From the NCBI RefSeq assembly GCF_000003605.2, contig NW_003125906.1, positions 170,293 to 191,639 on the forward strand: a stretch of 21,347 nucleotides of DNA, given 5' to 3'. Made by a program: the position numbers and the translations under genes. Below, piece after piece: positions 1 through 12,088 of this stretch. The number at the start of each line of letters is the position of its first letter. The first letter of the stretch is position 1. Origin of the DNA: Saccoglossus kowalevskii. Lineage: Eukaryota; Hemichordata; Enteropneusta; Harrimaniidae. A model generated the notes under the pieces. The model ran no database searches, had not been told where the DNA came from, and saw only the letters and a list, made by a program, of their open reading frames with translations.

Positions 1-2172
1 ACATGAAAAGAGTCTACCAGTGTGAAAATTGGATAGCAAACCACAACAATAAAATGATACAACACTTAAAAAAGTGGTCCCCTTTAATACCATATATGGA
101 ATAATAGGGGCAAATGGTATGAACTAGAACTGAATGAGATAGACAAGTAGCAATCTAGTGAATATAGTGATCTTAGGGAAAAAATCCGTCCATGTGAACC
201 AAAAGCAAACATAAAGGTTCTGGGTTTGAGCAATAAACTATTCTTCTTCTGAAGCTTTGAGAAATGTCACTTTGAAAAACTTTTGAGTTATACAGGAATG
301 TAAGCATAACCACTTTATTCACAGATATGTACATTTTTATGAGTACCCAATAAAAATATATTAAAATACAAAAAAAAAAAAAAAGTAGTTGGGGGACAAA
401 AATTGGCATTTGAACCCTCAACTCATTCACCACCAGTTGCCGCTTTTCATCACAAATTCACAAAATAGTCCTGTTTATAGTCTGCACTTTCCTTCAGAAG
501 ATTAGGAACAAAAATAACCAATTTTTTTGAATAAAAAGTGAAATTGACTAAAATTTTGTCTGTTGGTTTTAAAATTAATATTGAAGAATACAAGAACAAA
601 GTGCAGAAAAATGTGGGCAAGAAAGCCTGGTTGTGTAAACATTAAAAAAAAATAGTCATTATGTGTCACTTCTTACCAGTGCTAGCCTTTTGAAGACCGG
701 AAGTTAGCATGTCTAGGTGAAAAATAAATACTATACTGAAACAGCTACTTTGGTTTCTGGGTCATCAAGACACTAAATCTACTCAGTTTTGTTTGGAATT
801 TAGACGACCTCAAAAGCAACCATTTTTGTCAAACTGAACAATGAAATATGTTCTGGGCATGCAGAGGTCAGACAAAGTCATTCCAAAGGCCATCCCAATA
901 GTCTCTTTGAACACATTACGAATTGACATGTTGAATCCAACAGCACACCTTTGAGAGAAAGGCAAAGATGGAGACACAAGATATATAGATGGTTTGATAT
1001 CAATGTACTGGGTTGTGTTGATGATGTTTGTACCAATATAGTCAACAGTTCTAGGTTGGACAATGCTCATACATCAATCTGTCAAGTTGAAATATTGACA
1101 GTTTTAGGGAGCCTTTTTTAGATCCTCTAACTTGATGAGATTCCATTCCCCTCTGTGAAGCCTTGTAAAGCAAAAGTAAAATGATTGTATCACATTATAT
1201 TTCAGAATTGCCAGTTCTGAAAATAAACTGAGAATGATATAATGAGTATAGTGTGTGTGATTCCTACGACAAACAACTGAAAGACCCCTTTGTGAAATCT
1301 ACCGTAATTTTAAAAAGAGGAATTTAAGAAGCATAGCAGACAGTGAGCTAAGAGTGATATAACGCCATGCTTAAAGGCTTAAATAAGAATTTCAGGAAAT
1401 ATGACTATACCTCCCATAAATAGTGAAAAATGCCTGGTGTGATGTCTACAAAAATAGTCCCAATAAGTATGTACCGTACTGGTGGTAAAATAGCATCTCC
1501 AATCAAGGGCTTATATTTTCATGGACACAAATATGTTTTTAAACAATAAAAATACACACAAGACAAAAATATTTCCTCATTGTTTGGTTAAAAGGTTTCC
1601 CTGGAACACTATCTAATTCACAATGGAACATATGTACATGTCTTGCTGATTAAAGACATACTTTAAATGACCATATTTCAGAAAATAATATCATTTTTAA
1701 TGTCACAGTTTTCATCCCAGGTCATTATGGCATTAAATGTGACAATGTAGCCAAATAAGATTCATGATGTGAAGTTCTGTACAAACAGAGTGATAACAAT
1801 TATTTATAATGATACTATAAAAGAACATTTTATGTCCTACAACCTGTGTAAAATACATTCTTTGTTTCACTCGTAATTTGAAGTTACACAGCTGAATACT
1901 TGTCCCACCATTGGCAACTTTTACACACAAATAAAATGATTTGCTATGAAAATTATGGAAAAAATACATAGTGAGTAATATGAAATAATCTCAAAATTTT
2001 ACCAGGAAATCGACATGTAATAAAAACAACTTATTATCATTAATAAAAAATAATGTTCTTTTTATCATTTTATTTTCATAAAATTTGTATGAAAAATAAA
2101 ACATGCTTAAACAGGAGAAACAAGTATGAGCATGAACTAGGAAGTGATTTGAACATAGATATATAATTAACA
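1..2172. other. Gene-poor AT-rich stretch
   Basis: No gene can be supported here. The stretch is unique AT-rich sequence. Its most gene-like part is an ATG-started minus-strand frame of 86 codons at 810-1070, with a somewhat coding-like codon pattern but no recognisable family; it is treated under findings. An AATAAA followed by a run of 15 A lies at 349-384. Other open frames here are short and overlap one another in different frames, as chance frames do. Confidence 0.6.
349..384 (+). other. AATAAA followed by A15
   Basis: AATAAA at 349-354 is followed 15 bases later by an uninterrupted run of 15 A (370-384). This is the layout of a cleaved, polyadenylated transcript end copied back into DNA, such as a processed pseudogene or a LINE or SINE tail. 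No coding similarity is seen upstream on the plus strand and I could not identify a flanking target-site duplication. A chance homopolymer in AT-rich DNA is an equally good explanation. Confidence 0.25.
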
Positions 2173-2243
2173 TTAACCAATCAGAAATCTGCTTATAGAA
2201 AATTTGCAATTACAACAATGCCAAACTGTTGGTGATTGGTTAA
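2173..2243. repeat. 11-bp inverted repeat of CCAAT motifs
   Basis: TTAACCAATCA (2173-2183) and its exact reverse complement TGATTGGTTAA (2233-2243) face each other across 49 bases. Each arm contains a CCAATCA core, which matches the NF-Y binding consensus. It may be two opposed NF-Y sites or the ends of a decayed miniature element. No flanking duplication was found. The pairing is seen directly; either function is inference. Confidence 0.55.
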
Positions 2244-3390
2244 CATGAATTTTACAAGTTGGTAGGTTTAGCTGTAAAAGTGGAAGAAGCACATGTGATC
2301 TGGCTCAAAGGTCAAATTTCTCAATACACAGTAGAAAGTAATTAACAAACAAACAAAACAGCTGCTTCATCTGAACATGGTGGGATTATGAAGTGTTATA
2401 GGAAATATATCATACTTTGAACTGTTATTTCACTTTGTTTGCCATCTGATATTATTAATATTGGGATCTCAAATTTAAGAAAGTGATTCAATTTAAAATT
2501 GACTGTATTTTTACCTCACAGTGGTAAAGCTCTGAAAACCGAAGCACTGTACTTTTATATTGTGATTTATAGAAATTATTTTGAATTTGTTTAAAATTAA
2601 CTAAGAAACATAAAAATTCGGAAAATATTTCTCTAAAATAAGGCATTCGTAAACATGAAACAAAATACTATTCTCAGTAATAATAGCCTAATAGGATAGA
2701 ATCACTGCAGAAACACTCACATTGTAGTATCTGTATTGCGAAACAAGAACATCCCAAATTTTATACTCTTCATAATTGATAAAAAAATTACAAAAATAAA
2801 CATGAAAGGTTAAAGGTCAATGTATCAATTCAACCTTATTTTCTACAACACAAAAAACTGACAAGTGAACCAGAAACTACTTTTCATTTTTTCCCCGATT
2901 AAATATTTTGTTTTTTTTAGTATTTTAAGGAAATGGGCAATTAAACAGACATGAATAATGCACTTTTACGATGACAAATCAAATTATGTACTTTTCGATT
3001 TCTTTGGACATAAAAAGAAAACACAAGTGATTACATTGGGGATAACCATGTCAATTGATGGTGTAATTCACACAATACGTGATGACAGAAGACAGACTCA
3101 TCAGAATATGTAAATAGCTGTCAGCTACATGTTTGATGAGGGGTTTCCCAATCTGACAGGAAGGGGGCAGGACCAAGTGTCAGGTTGTATTTATCACTGT
3201 CACTAACTATCTGATTCATACATTGTGATCTATACAGCATGCTGTAGTGTTGCAAGCAGGAAAACAACAATAAAAGACAGAAGCTTGAGTGAGTCAACTG
3301 GCTAGACATGGTGGTCTACAAATATTTGTTCCAGAATTAGAAATTTAATCAGCAAAAATAAGTAAATTACCATGGCATGTGTAACAAGAG
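2244..3390. other. No gene seen
   Basis: Unique AT-rich sequence without a supportable gene. It contains two direct-repeat-1-like elements: GGCTCAAAGGTCA at 2302-2314 and AGGTTAAAGGTCA at 2807-2819. The open frame at 3121-3309 on the minus strand is chance-length and unlike any family I know. Confidence 0.6.
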
Positions 3391-3501
3391 CCTGGTTGAA
3401 TATGGCTTCATACTGTGAAACTCTGTCTAGACTGAACACTAAGGAGAAACAGGTGTGTTCAGTTTAGACAGAGTTTAGTAAGGCAGGGAGATTTAACTTG
3501 G
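3391..3501. ncRNA. Long hairpin, miRNA-precursor-like (candidate)
   Basis: The core is two 22-nt arms, 3418-3439 and 3455-3476. They pair at every position, with one mismatch that becomes a G:U wobble if the plus strand is transcribed, around a 15-nt loop (3440-3454). Beyond the core, TACT (3411-3414) pairs with AGTA (3477-3480) across a 3-nt bulge (GTG, 3415-3417). After an internal loop of about 9 and 10 nt, GTTGAAT (3395-3401) pairs with ATTTAAC (3491-3497), and CC (3391-3392) with GG (3500-3501). Arm length, loop size and total length resemble an animal pri-miRNA stem. I do not recognise either arm as a known miRNA. A short palindromic transposon remnant is the main alternative. The fold is seen in the sequence; the RNA gene is inference, and the strand is undetermined. 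Confidence 0.35.
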
Positions 3502-6226
3502 TAATTAAATGACAAATTTGGTATTAATTAAGTTCATTATTATCAACATGAAGATTCCCACAACTAAATAGATTGGTGGCCAGCAAAACAGACAGTCTTA
3601 CCCAAATGGCTATCGGCCATACATGTATATGTAAAAACAGGAATTTTCTATTGATTGGATGAGTGGTCCAGTTTGTTCATAGAAAACACCATGGAAACAA
3701 GAATGGTTGGATAAAACATAAATATTACAATAACTGATATCAATAACCGAAAGCAAGATAAATGTAGCTTGTTGCTGATTGGTTTATCCCCAGATGTACT
3801 TGAGTTTTATAGCGATTTGGAAAACACTGACTAAATCACCCTCAAAAACCATCATTTCATAAACGTAAATGTACACGATATGGATAAGAAATATATTTCA
3901 TAAAATCCACAATATAATTAAGCAAGATTGAATTGAAGGCAATATTTAAAACGTTTTACGACTTATCTGATATGGGTGTAGCAATCAAATTGAAAAATTC
4001 AATTAGGGCAAATTGTTTGGATGAATTAAGATGAGGAAACTAAGTTTTGTTTTATTATTGGAGTACAGACCATAAATCTTACTATGGCGATGACATTTCT
4101 AATTTCAAATCAATTTTACCACTGAACCTACTGCAGTTAAGGGGTCAACGAAAAAAATAGTGATTTCAACTGAATGGAATATATGGTGATAGTTCTGAAC
4201 CGTGGGTAATATTTTACTTTGACGCAGGAAATTACACGTAACTATTTGATATAAGTGTTGAAATTTAGATTTTTTTTTTTAAGTTCAGGTTTTTGGAGAG
4301 AAAGTAAGTAAGCTACTATAGTAGAACTGGGTAAACTTGTATGAATTTCTAGACAATTTTGCTCATATTGAAAATTCATAAGCATTTAGCAAAGACTGTA
4401 GATAATATTATACTTTATTTCTTTGTTTCAAAATAACATTTGATCAAAATTTGATGGGTGGGAGGGGGTTGAAGATTTCGAAGGAGCTTGCCTGTGAAAG
4501 CGTTATTGTATGGTTTAAAATTTTTACAATTGAAGATTTCTTGTTTCCCATAATGCAACTTGATCAGACAAGATGGATACTGCTCGTTTTGATTATTAAC
4601 AAAATCAAGAAATTTTATGGAATGCTAAAATTTGCATCAGGTGAAAATGGCAGTCCTCATGAGTACACAGATGCAATACATTGTCTATACGTGTATTGTC
4701 AATTTACTTTAATGTTACAGAATCTTTTGGTTTTTTTTCAAATTTTGAGAGACAATAAAAATTTGGAGTTGAACATTTAAAACAGAAAAGTGACAGTGAC
4801 TTTCAAAATATTTCAACCTTATAAGCCTGAAATCATTTAATCACAGAATTATTTACAAGTATTCTGGATTTTTCCAATAAATGACACAAAAACTAAAAGA
4901 AGGTTTCCACCGGAAATTAAAATATGCATGGGAAACAGTCTGTGTTATTTTCAAATCAGTATTAATATGGCTGCAGTAGAAGGCCATAATAACAGTCATT
5001 ACGGGGCATCCTAGGGGAGACCATTGCTGTAACCTGCCGATCCAAAATAACTATATTCTTTCTCTAAGTTGACCCCTGTCACCTCTGACAATTCATCACA
5101 ATTACGCAGAAATTCCCAAAATGCGCAATACTGAATAAACTTTTAAAATATTCAAAACAGGTACTTCGCTGCGAACAGCAGGTGAGCAGATGAATAATTC
5201 AGAATGATTAAAATTTTGTACAAACTTACACTTTTGATGAAAATCGTAGCATTTGAAAATCCCCCAAACAACTTTTATTTAATTATTAACATAGTGTTCT
5301 GATCTGTATGGTATGCTCCAAAATAAAAGAATGAATCAGAATAAATCCTGAAACGTTATTATCAGTTTGCTGCTGACGTAGGTAATAAAACCAAACAATA
5401 GTTCTCAAGTCTCCAGTGAGATTAATTTTATTACTGAGTTTTAGCGTTGTAGTATAAAGTTGAGCTGTCCATCTGTAACAAGAATGACTGCAGTAATGAA
5501 CTGACTTTTTTTTTTAAAACAAGGAAGTGAAATCATAATCCTGATTTTTTTTTAAATTCCTAGGATTATGTTGAGACCCAATCTCCGGGTTACACAACTG
5601 TCATGCACAGCACTAAATCACCATGAACCCTTGGATAGTTTCCCGACCAAATTGTTGTGCCACATTTTCCCCATATTACAATAATTAACAAAATAAACAT
5701 AATTTTTCATTTGCTTTATGTCTTCATCAATTTTTTGGAGAAAAATACAGACAATTAGCAGATTCAACCTAGAACTTTTCCTCGCCAAAATTTTTCCATT
5801 TTTAATTATTTTTGCAAAATGTCTTTGTTAATTATGAACTACGGTAAATAATAATTATGAACTAAATAGACATAATTTCTTATTTTATACAGGTTTTAAT
5901 CAAAAATTTTTTGAAAATATATTAACAAAATTATGCAGGTTGAATTTTTTTGAATGGTGTAAAGTAATTTTGGTGTTCAAAGACTTCACAATGTGACCCT
6001 ATAAATGTGTAAGGATTCCTGCACAAAAAGCTGAAAACATCATTTGACTGAGACTGTATGTAACTGAAGCATCATTAACGTGAACGTTAATTTTTGTCGC
6101 AATAAATTGTAATGATTTGAAGATTTTTATTAAGGAAATTTGAAAAAAATAAATTCACTACTCCACATTTTCTAGTGAATAATTTGCAAAAATACGTCTT
6201 ACTCAAAATTAAAGTCCTTAACTGAA
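3502..6226. other. No gene seen
   Basis: AT-rich sequence with scattered A and T runs. The longest frame, 4451-4780 on the plus strand (109 codons), has no recognisable domain or signal peptide and is about as long as chance allows here. GATTGG/CTGATTGG motifs occur near 3571, 3652 and 3775, and an ATACATGTAT palindrome lies at 3619-3628. A small direct repeat is listed separately at 5830-5864. Confidence 0.6.
5830..5864. repeat. 12-bp direct repeat, 23-bp spacing
   Basis: AATTATGAACTA occurs at 5830-5841 and again, identically, at 5853-5864. This looks like a small local tandem duplication. No function is suggested. Confidence 0.6.
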
Positions 6227-6280
6227 AATAAGTAAGTAAGTAAGTAAATAAATAAGTAAATAAATAAGTAAATAAATAAA
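6227..6280 (+). repeat. (AAGT/AAAT)n microsatellite
   Basis: A tetranucleotide tract of AAGT units passes into mixed AAGT and AAAT units over about 54 bases. The mixing suggests point mutation of an older pure array followed by further slippage. It is simple-sequence DNA with no coding role. Confidence 0.95.
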
Positions 6281-9200
6281 CAGAACCAAAATATTGTAAA
6301 GTCTACAATTGTAATCATAAAAAAAAAAACAGTTTTTAAGAAACAAATAAACTTAAAAAAAATATAATGGAGAAGCTACAAAAAAGTACCAATAAACTGA
6401 ATTCATGCGTAAACTGAAGTTCCAATTTATAGACGGTTGCGATAGACTCAATAGAAAGTATCAGTCTAGCGTAATGGAGAAAAAGGAATCGGTCTATGTC
6501 ATTAATACTAAAAGTGTTTTAAAGTCAGTGTCTTAACACTGTCCCTAAGGGTGTATATAAGAGACATCATGCAAAGAAAGAGAACATGTCTTGCTATGTA
6601 TGTTAAGTCACATATTAAAAGTTTCATTAATTTATCTTGTAATAGATAAAAATAATCATAATCACGCTTTCACCTTAAATTACTATGGCGACATGGGCTA
6701 TTTTAGGATTGTCTGTTCTCTGCTTAGTATAGTATTTTTTTTTTATCTCCTACAATCATCACAAGTCGAAGCTTAGCTGAATATTTCTTCTCTCCTGGCC
6801 ATGAGAAATGTTGATATTAGAAATTGTGCAACCTATATTTTTTTACCTTCATTTTTTTTATGATGACTGTTTTCTCTATCAAATGTGTGGGTAGTTTTTT
6901 TTTTCATATTTCTGTAGAATTTTGTTGGTCTAATTTCCTTGAGCAGATTTTCCACTGCAAAAACAACCCCCTTGAGAGTTCCTAGTAGTCACCCCGCATT
7001 TGATTCTTCCATCTAGGTAATTTTTAATTTTATAAACAAATTCTTTGATATTTCATTTTTTTTTAGTTTAGTGGATGACAATTCTGAATTAAACTATAAA
7101 TTTTTGAAACAAAATTTATACCACCTGTTATAATTCCTGAAATTGCCCCAAAATTGAGATGCTTCCTTTGATACAAAACTATGAAATAAAAATCTTATTA
7201 AACGTGTTTACTAACGCTGTTGGCAACTTGTATCATAATGTACACAACTTTCTCGCTGACCAGTACATACACGCAGTAACATTTCTGGTTGAAGGAATTC
7301 AAACCAATGGAGATTAGCTGAAACCAGATTACAGCCCGCTAACTCACACTAGATTAGTTTTCAACAAAACTTCAGTCAAGAATAAAACAGGATTTCAAGT
7401 TGGGTGTTTTCCTGTCCTTTTTTCCCCACTGTAATGCCTGTAAATCCTTGATGGAACTAATTATCCATGGATGAAACTGAGCACAACTAACATGACTACA
7501 GTCTACAAGAAATTCCTACAAACCAGCATCTATACGGTTCAATTTCAATTTTCAGTAATGGTAGGTTTTAACTTCACTATTTTTGCGATAAATAAAATCT
7601 GTTAAAATAAATCCACATGACCATATGAAATAACAAATTGTTTTTCTGGTAAATTCATGAATTTAAATATGAATATGCTCAGAATATGAAAATAGTGAAA
7701 ACAAATAGTTTTACAAGTAAATGTTTATTACTTTGCAATTTGATTTGCATTTATGATGAAGATGAAATTTGACGAAAGTAACGCTTGAGTCGACATTTGA
7801 CAATTTTACAAAATAAACATGCATAATTGATTCCAATCATTTTTCACAAATGAAAACAGAAATTATTACATTACGAAAAATATTCCACCAAATGGAAAAA
7901 TTAATTTGAAAATGAGAACTTCAGTTGTGTAAAATCAATTTAATTCAAAGACAGTTTTGGTATGTTTCATCTGTCTTTGATGGATACGAAATGTAAGGGA
8001 AATCTATTATCATTACATTTTAATTTCACTGATTTATTTATTTATTCTTAGCGCATAAATAGATTCCAAATGAAGATAATCAACAGATAAACCAATGACC
8101 ATAGTTCGACCAATCAAGGTAGTTTTTGAACAAACAAACCAAATGATGGGAATGATCAGAAAATATTACATTCAATCATCAACAGAATTAAAGAACATGA
8201 AAAAAGAGGAAAAACATATTGAAAATCCATCGTGAAACATTTGAGGTTTTCAAGTAGTAATGTGATGCCCCAACGCTCAGTACATTAATTTGTGTGGAAC
8301 AACTGAACTGCTGGCCTTTCTGACGTAGACTAGGGTGTTTGCTTTGTAAGACATTTTTCTAGTTTAAAGGGAAAACAACACTCAAAGCAAAGCTTCAAAC
8401 ACCTATGCACCATTAGGCACAATCAGATATGCAATTTTGTCAGGTTGTTTAGAATGACTTGTTATTCTGGTTACTCTTCATAGCTAGAATATCGACTTTA
8501 AGATTACAATTTTAGTAAATTACTTTTCCTTTTTTTATTGTAATAAAACGTTTTTGAACGCATCAACCTCCAGGGCTGTGAATGGTATAATCCTAGTCTA
8601 AACTCATGAAAGATTAAGCATGCTGGCAACCTGCCTCCTAGTATATATCACATTGTCTATAAAATCATTTCTCTCCTATCAAAAACTTCCTGGAGGTTTT
8701 CGTTTGACAGATATAGTTGAACAGAACAACAGTCCATGAAATTCTTGTTTTGACGTTGTTGTTGTGAATGAGTGCCGTCGATTGAGGTGTTAAACAAACG
8801 ATGAGGTGCGTTTCAGGCAGCCGCATTAACCTGGTAAACTTGCTTTATGGTTTTCTAAAAAAGCATAAAATATATTAACTGGTTAATTTACACAAGAGTT
8901 CGTGAGTGATTCTGACGAATACATCCACAGTAATCGACACAATGACAGTCTCTTCAATTCAATTCGGTTATTAACATGAAGAAAGAAACTGTTGACATTG
9001 TTAAGGGGCTATGCCTGGCAGAAGGTGCATTACATCTTGAAATAAAGCAGACAATGAAAACCAGTTTTATTCAAAATTCAAAGCATTATGCCACTTCATA
9101 AACTTGCATTCTTTTCTCATTTCAACATTTTTTTCCCCAAAATAAGGGAATCATAGTTTCCACTGGAATTAAATGCAACAAATCAAGAAGCATTTGAATG

Positions 9201-9296
9201 CCATAATTTTTCTTGTCAAACATTTGACGCAACATTTTGTAAGTCATTATTGGACTAAACAGACATAATTTCACACTGGCTGTAGGTTTTGATCAT
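6281..9296. other. No gene seen
   Basis: AT-rich sequence with T runs. The 61-codon plus frame at 6591-6776 ends in low-complexity T-rich sequence and is not convincing. An isolated octamer ATTTGCAT lies at 7743-7750. CCAAT motifs lie near 8088 and 8110. Around 7575-7610 there is weak similarity to the fold-back at 10821-10898. Confidence 0.6.
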
Positions 9297-9313
9297 GGGG
9301 AGGGGGGGGGGGG
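9297..9313 (+). repeat. G-run (GGGGA then G12)
   Basis: GGGG (9297-9300), one A, then 12 consecutive G (9302-9313). It stands out in AT-rich surroundings. Sixteen of 17 bases are G, enough to form an intramolecular G-quadruplex on the plus strand in principle. It is also a likely site of length variation and sequencing error. Confidence 0.9.
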
Positions 9314-10820
9314 TAACGACAAAATAATGTGGGTTTATTTTGTGAAAGGTGAAGAACATAAGACATAAGTGTTGAAAGGGTTAAATATAGAATTTGATGG
9401 TTCATTGAAAAAACAATGAATTTGGTAAACTCAACAAATACGCTTTAAACATCAAAATAATCAAATTAAAAGACTTTTTCTTTCTTTTTTTAGAATTAAG
9501 ATGTCACTAAATTGCAGTATGCTCTATGCATAAGAATAGATTTTAATTTCACAATCTGTTAAATATTCTCAATTTCACATTTATTTTATCAAAGGTGCAA
9601 TTAAAGATGTATTTTATTCTTGTACATTTACCAACACAGCCTAAGTTCACGGAGTGATTGACATTTTATATGGTTACTAAATTTAAAAGGTTTAAATGCG
9701 TATGTGAACATTTTTATTTCACAAAAAGAACAGGAATTCTTGTCCGTCATTTATCCCCCATAAACAAGATTCGGAAAATTCCCCAGCATTTGGTAATCAG
9801 CAAAAAACTGTTCTGGAAACGATGGTTTCTTTCACTAACAAGAGAACAAGAAAGAAAGAAATTTACGAAACCTGTATCAATCAAGCAGGATAAAATGATA
9901 TGAAAAGAGCTTAGTAGCTGTGGTAGATGATTCTGAGTGGAAAACAGAATTCAGTTTAGGATGGTTAAGAGTCATAATGGATTTCTATAGATTGCTTTGG
10001 AAGTCTGTTCAGTATCATGTAGTCGAGGGGAAGTCACGAGTAACAAAGAAAAATGGACGCCCATTGATTGAATCTAATCTAATTCAAGCTTGAGCGTAGG
10101 ATATCTAAAAGGTCTTATTATGATCAAAATGCGATAGGAAATGGGAAGAGAATCGTCATCATTTATTCTACAGGGTTGATAATAGCCACAAAGATCAAGT
10201 GGCATTTGAGACGCGGTTCTGTATCGGTTACACCGTGCAGAATGAAATCTATCTAATTCTACGCAAAGTAAACGCCAGTGCTGTGGAGAAAATGAAAATT
10301 ACAGAATAAAATGAAGTAACACTGAACAAAATAAAAAGAAGAAATTCAAGCCATAAATGTGTAAACCATTACGTTGTATGAAGGCGTATCAATCACGACG
10401 TACTCTTCGGATGAAGCCTAATCCAAGCCAATCAGAATCAAGTATAACAAGACAACATATCTGCTACACAGGATTTAAATAAATCCTGAAAAATGACAAA
10501 CTGAGGAAGAGATTCTTTTTTAATGGCATTTGACTTTTCATATTAGACATACCTGCGTGACGTATATTACAAACATAAGAAAGCCGTAAACACTAAATCT
10601 TTTTTCTCAAGTCGTGACTGTTTTCATCAGATCACCGTGTTCAATTTACTGTGAAGACAAGCCAAGTCAACATTAATCATTTTGGTTTGGTTATATTACT
10701 AGAAATTTAGACATAATTCCAGGTAAATGTACTTGAAAATTTGCTGCTACCCACTCTTTACAACAAACTCAATATATATTACATCTAATAAAGTTTAATA
10801 TTTTAGAAATACTGTAAAAT
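9314..10820. other. No gene seen
   Basis: No supportable gene. The 81-codon plus frame at 9658-9903 is lysine- and phenylalanine-rich, as expected from AT-rich DNA, and has no motif I recognise. CCAATCAGA occurs at 10428-10436. Confidence 0.6.
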
Positions 10821-10898
10821 ATTTTATTTTCGCTTGGAATTAATTTTTGCTGAAAGAGTGAATTCAGTGAAAATATAAAATCCAGTAAATAAATAAAT
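10821..10898. repeat. Degenerate fold-back (MITE-like remnant)
   Basis: The left arm (about 10821-10854) contains TTTTATTTTCGC, TTGGAATT and TTTTTGCTGAA. The right arm (about 10859-10898) reads in reverse complement as ATTTATTTA, CTGGATTTTA and ATTTTCACTGAA in the same order. By hand the arms agree at roughly three quarters of positions, allowing small gaps. The TTTTCGC and TGAAAA-type words recall dispersed fold-back repeats common in invertebrate genomes, but I cannot assign a family. No clear target-site duplication is seen. AT-richness inflates the apparent match. Confidence 0.4.
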
Positions 10899-11850
10899 TC
10901 CATACAAAACAACCAAAAATCAACAGAACAAATCCAGTATGTAAATTTATGTTTATATGTTTTTTTCAGTATTTTTTGTTTATTTTGGACTAAAATGTTC
11001 TTGATTAAACTTTTGTTTTTTTAATGCAGGTTTATTTGGTGAAAGATTTCATAGCTCAAAAGATTTCATTATGTTCGAAAATAAGACAAATCTTTTATGT
11101 AATTGTACCCCACATCAACGCTTATCAGTTTTTATATTTTACTTGAGCAGATTCTTCTTACGGTAGATCTTTTTCAAGACATTTTAAACAGGTTATAAAC
11201 TCAAAATAAAATTCAGCTCACCTGCCATTATACTATTATCCACTTTTTTAATGTGGCAACAAACTCAGATGGCATCACATTAAACATTTATATTTACCCT
11301 AAATCGTTTTAATTTTGTCACATTTTGTTGCAGTGAAAATGTCACAGGTGCATCAACTTGCATAATTTTCCCTGAATAAATGCAAACAAATCAAATCATG
11401 TTAATTACTAGCAGGGAAAAATTAAACAGCTTATTGTATTTTTAGATAAGAATTTATCAAACTTACACAGAAGGCTTTTTAGGTTTTCTTCACTTTACCA
11501 CTACCATATCTAATAAATTGATGGCATTTTTCTATGAAAATTCTTGCATTGGCAATGATTAAAGCACATTTATTGATTAATGTTTTTTTTAGTTTCTATT
11601 TTATTACCTTTTGTGTATATTTTATTAAAATATTGATGGTTCTTAAATGTTATTGGAATTATCACACGTAATTATAGTCTCTTTTCAAACTAAATTGGTG
11701 AAAGTCTGAGCAATGCACAACTAATTCATTTAATATTCTTTCAGAATACATGTGCATTATTTTGTTATTTTAATTATGTAAAACATTCATTTTTATGTTA
11801 AAGCATCAATTTCAATAAGGGTCTTTCCTAAATGGGGATAAATAAACTAC
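10899..11850. other. No gene seen
   Basis: Very AT-rich sequence with many T runs. No frame of interest, no repeat array and no recognisable signal. The words TTTATTTGGTGAAAG near 11031 and GCATAATTTTCC near 11360 faintly echo the fold-back at 10821-10898. Confidence 0.6.
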
Positions 11851-12088
11851 TAGTGGTCAATATTGGGTGGACAGCAATGTCTTGGTGTGGTAATGGTCAT
11901 CAGTGTGCTAATGGTCATTGGTGTGGTTGGTAGTGGTCAAAAGTGTGATTGGTAGTGATCAAAGATGGTGTTGGTATTGGTCATTGGTGTGGTTTGTAGT
12001 GGTAAAAGGTGTGAATGGTAGTGATTATTGGTGTAGGAGTGGACAATAGTAGCGTAGTGGTCATTAGTGTAGAAGTGGTCAACATTGT
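11851..12088 (+). repeat. Minisatellite, about 22-bp G/T-rich unit
   Basis: Roughly eleven degenerate units begin with TAGTGGTCA or TAATGGTCA and continue TTGGTGTGG plus a short variable end. The best-kept units, between about 11910 and 12020, are 22 bp long; outer units lose or gain bases. The plus strand is rich in G and T and nearly free of C, so strand asymmetry is strong. The 67-codon minus-strand frame at 11937-12140, rich in His, Thr and Asn, is a translation of the array, not a gene. Confidence 0.85.

Noticed and set aside
90-99. CCATATATGG, a perfect CArG (SRF) box
   Set aside because: One or two such matches are expected by chance in 21 kb of this composition, and nothing around it supports a promoter.
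1079-1101. CTGTCAA/TTGACAG short hairpin
   Set aside because: Seven base pairs with a nine-base loop is common by chance in a window this size.
4451-4780. 109-codon plus-strand open frame
   Set aside because: No recognisable domain, and its length is near the maximum expected by chance at this base composition.
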